Source: a virus
Virus record (IMG/VR): IMGVR_UViG_3300031696_000084
Span: 1-20,535 of that record
DNA length: 20,535 nt
Reading direction: 5' to 3' (one strand)
A program made the translations under genes and the position numbers. Under the pieces are notes generated by a model. The model did not search any database. It was not told the DNA's origin and saw nothing but the letters and a program-made list of their open reading frames with translations. Each line of letters opens with the position of its first letter. Position 1 is the first letter of the stretch. This document shows positions 20,021 to 20,535 of this stretch, in pieces.

Positions 20021-20027
20021 TAGATTT

Positions 20028-20186
20028 TTACTCTGTCAATAATAAATGTTGCGAGCGTTCTTTTGCTTCTTGTAAGCTACAATTCAATTGTCGAGCAACT
20101 AGTGCTTGAAATTCCATAATATCTGCATTAGGATTTTGCTGATTAAACTGCGTCCACAGTTGGGCAATTTTTGTTTCTTCATTCAT
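20028..20186 (-). CDS. Small helical protein (52 aa)
   Basis: The function is not recognised. The sequence is MNEETKIAQLWTQFNQQNPN followed by a helix (DIMEFQALVARQLNCSLQEA) and a short tail ending LLLTE. It is too short to stand out, but ATG 20184-20186 overlaps the stop of the cupin gene (ATGA), the frame is open for 52 codons, and it ends just before a promoter. Confidence 0.65.
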   Translation of the reverse strand: MNEETKIAQLWTQFNQQNPNADIMEFQALVARQLNCSLQEAKERSQHLLLTE

Positions 20187-20535
20187 GGGTCATACCTTTC
20201 AATGTCATCTTCTGTTAAAAACTCTGATTTGCCTTTCCATATTTCTACAATATGAGCTGGCTCATCACTATCATTCTTACCTTGGTGCCATGTATTGGCT
20301 GGTATATTATATGGGTTATCTTTATGTAGTTGCCAGATATTAGCGCCATCAAATGGATCTAGTGTTATTCTATGATTTGTTATAATAGATGCTTTACCAC
20401 TAACAATGTTCCACGTTTCGCTTCTGTGATTATGTTTCTGCATACTCAACGCACTATGCGGAGCAATCACAAGTTCTTTAACTTTAAAATCTTCACCATC
20501 ATATAAATTGCGATAATAACCCCATTCCCGCTCAA
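20183..20535 (-). CDS. Cupin, mannose-6-phosphate isomerase type II-like (5' end missing)
   Basis: The frame is open to the window edge; a GTG at 20470 lies inside conserved sequence, so the start is outside. The visible 117 residues read ERE WGYYRNLYDG, then a cupin motif 1 with APHSALSMQKHNHRSETWNI (two His and a Glu as metal ligands) and IVSGKA, then IPANTWHQGKN (a His of motif 2) and AHIVEIWKGK. This matches the C-terminal cupin of mannose-1-phosphate guanylyltransferase/mannose-6-phosphate isomerase type II, here stand-alone. It may supply or modify sugar for the neighbouring glycosyltransferase. Confidence 0.82.
   Translation of the reverse strand, partial: EREWGYYRNLYDGEDFKVKELVIAPHSALSMQKHNHRSETWNIVSGKASIITNHRITLDPFDGANIWQLHKDNPYNIPANTWHQGKNDSDEPAHIVEIWKGKSEFLTEDDIERYDP

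Noticed and set aside
1-20535. tRNA genes, CRISPR arrays, insertion sequences, integrase
   Set aside because: None seen. The only tRNA-like structure is that of the tmRNA, and the repeats found are promoter modules or a two-copy tandem repeat.

Overview
The window reads as part of the genome of a T4-like marine myovirus (lytic, AT-rich, densely packed). Nearly every gene lies on the minus strand, genes commonly overlap by ATGA or TAATG, and recognisable T4-type proteins are present: the gp59 helicase loader, the gp33 late-transcription coactivator, RNase H, PhoH, a PD-(D/E)XK nuclease and a glycosyltransferase. The host is probably a marine alphaproteobacterium, perhaps of the SAR11 type. This is inferred from the circularly permuted tmRNA with an ANDN-type tag described below and from the low-GC, small-gene style, not from a database match.

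Layout, in plus-strand coordinates (transcription runs mostly right to left). 1-2.2 kb: small genes, a lipoprotein, 59, 33, an exported SleB-type cell-wall hydrolase and a small protein. 2.2-5.5 kb: four genes for exported or membrane-anchored coiled-coil and Ser/Thr-rich proteins, one with a candidate -1 frameshift at an A9 run. 5.5-6.1 kb: three very small genes. 6.1-7.4 kb: the most unusual part, holding a single-repeat Na+/phosphate-symporter-like protein, a complete permuted (two-piece) tmRNA gene and two mini-proteins. 7.4-9.6 kb: a row of singly transcribed genes (DUF932 and three small ones), each behind a nearly identical sigma70-type promoter. 9.7 kb: the only convincing plus-strand gene. 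9.9-16.6 kb: one long operon from rnh through small conserved phage genes, a nuclease and phoH to a MotA/ExbB-like channel protein, an ExbD-like partner and a third membrane protein. 16.6-20.5 kb: conserved phage genes, a GT-B glycosyltransferase, a DUF2693-like protein and a cupin cut off by the window edge.

Regulation is visible. At least ten minus-strand promoters match TTGACT/TTGACA, a 17-nt spacer and TATAAT-like boxes, and several -35 boxes overlap the stop codon of the upstream gene. A few TATAAATA boxes resemble T4 late promoters, which fits the presence of gp33, but such octamers also occur by chance in AT-rich DNA.

The best candidate for an exciting system is the phage-borne permuted tmRNA at about 6599-7034. 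It has an encoded CCA end, a 7-bp acceptor stem with the alanine-identity G3-U70 pair, a 12-residue tag ending ALAA and a stop codon in a P5-like hairpin. An Na/Pi transporter domain gene follows directly downstream. No tRNA genes, CRISPR arrays, insertion sequences or integrase were seen.
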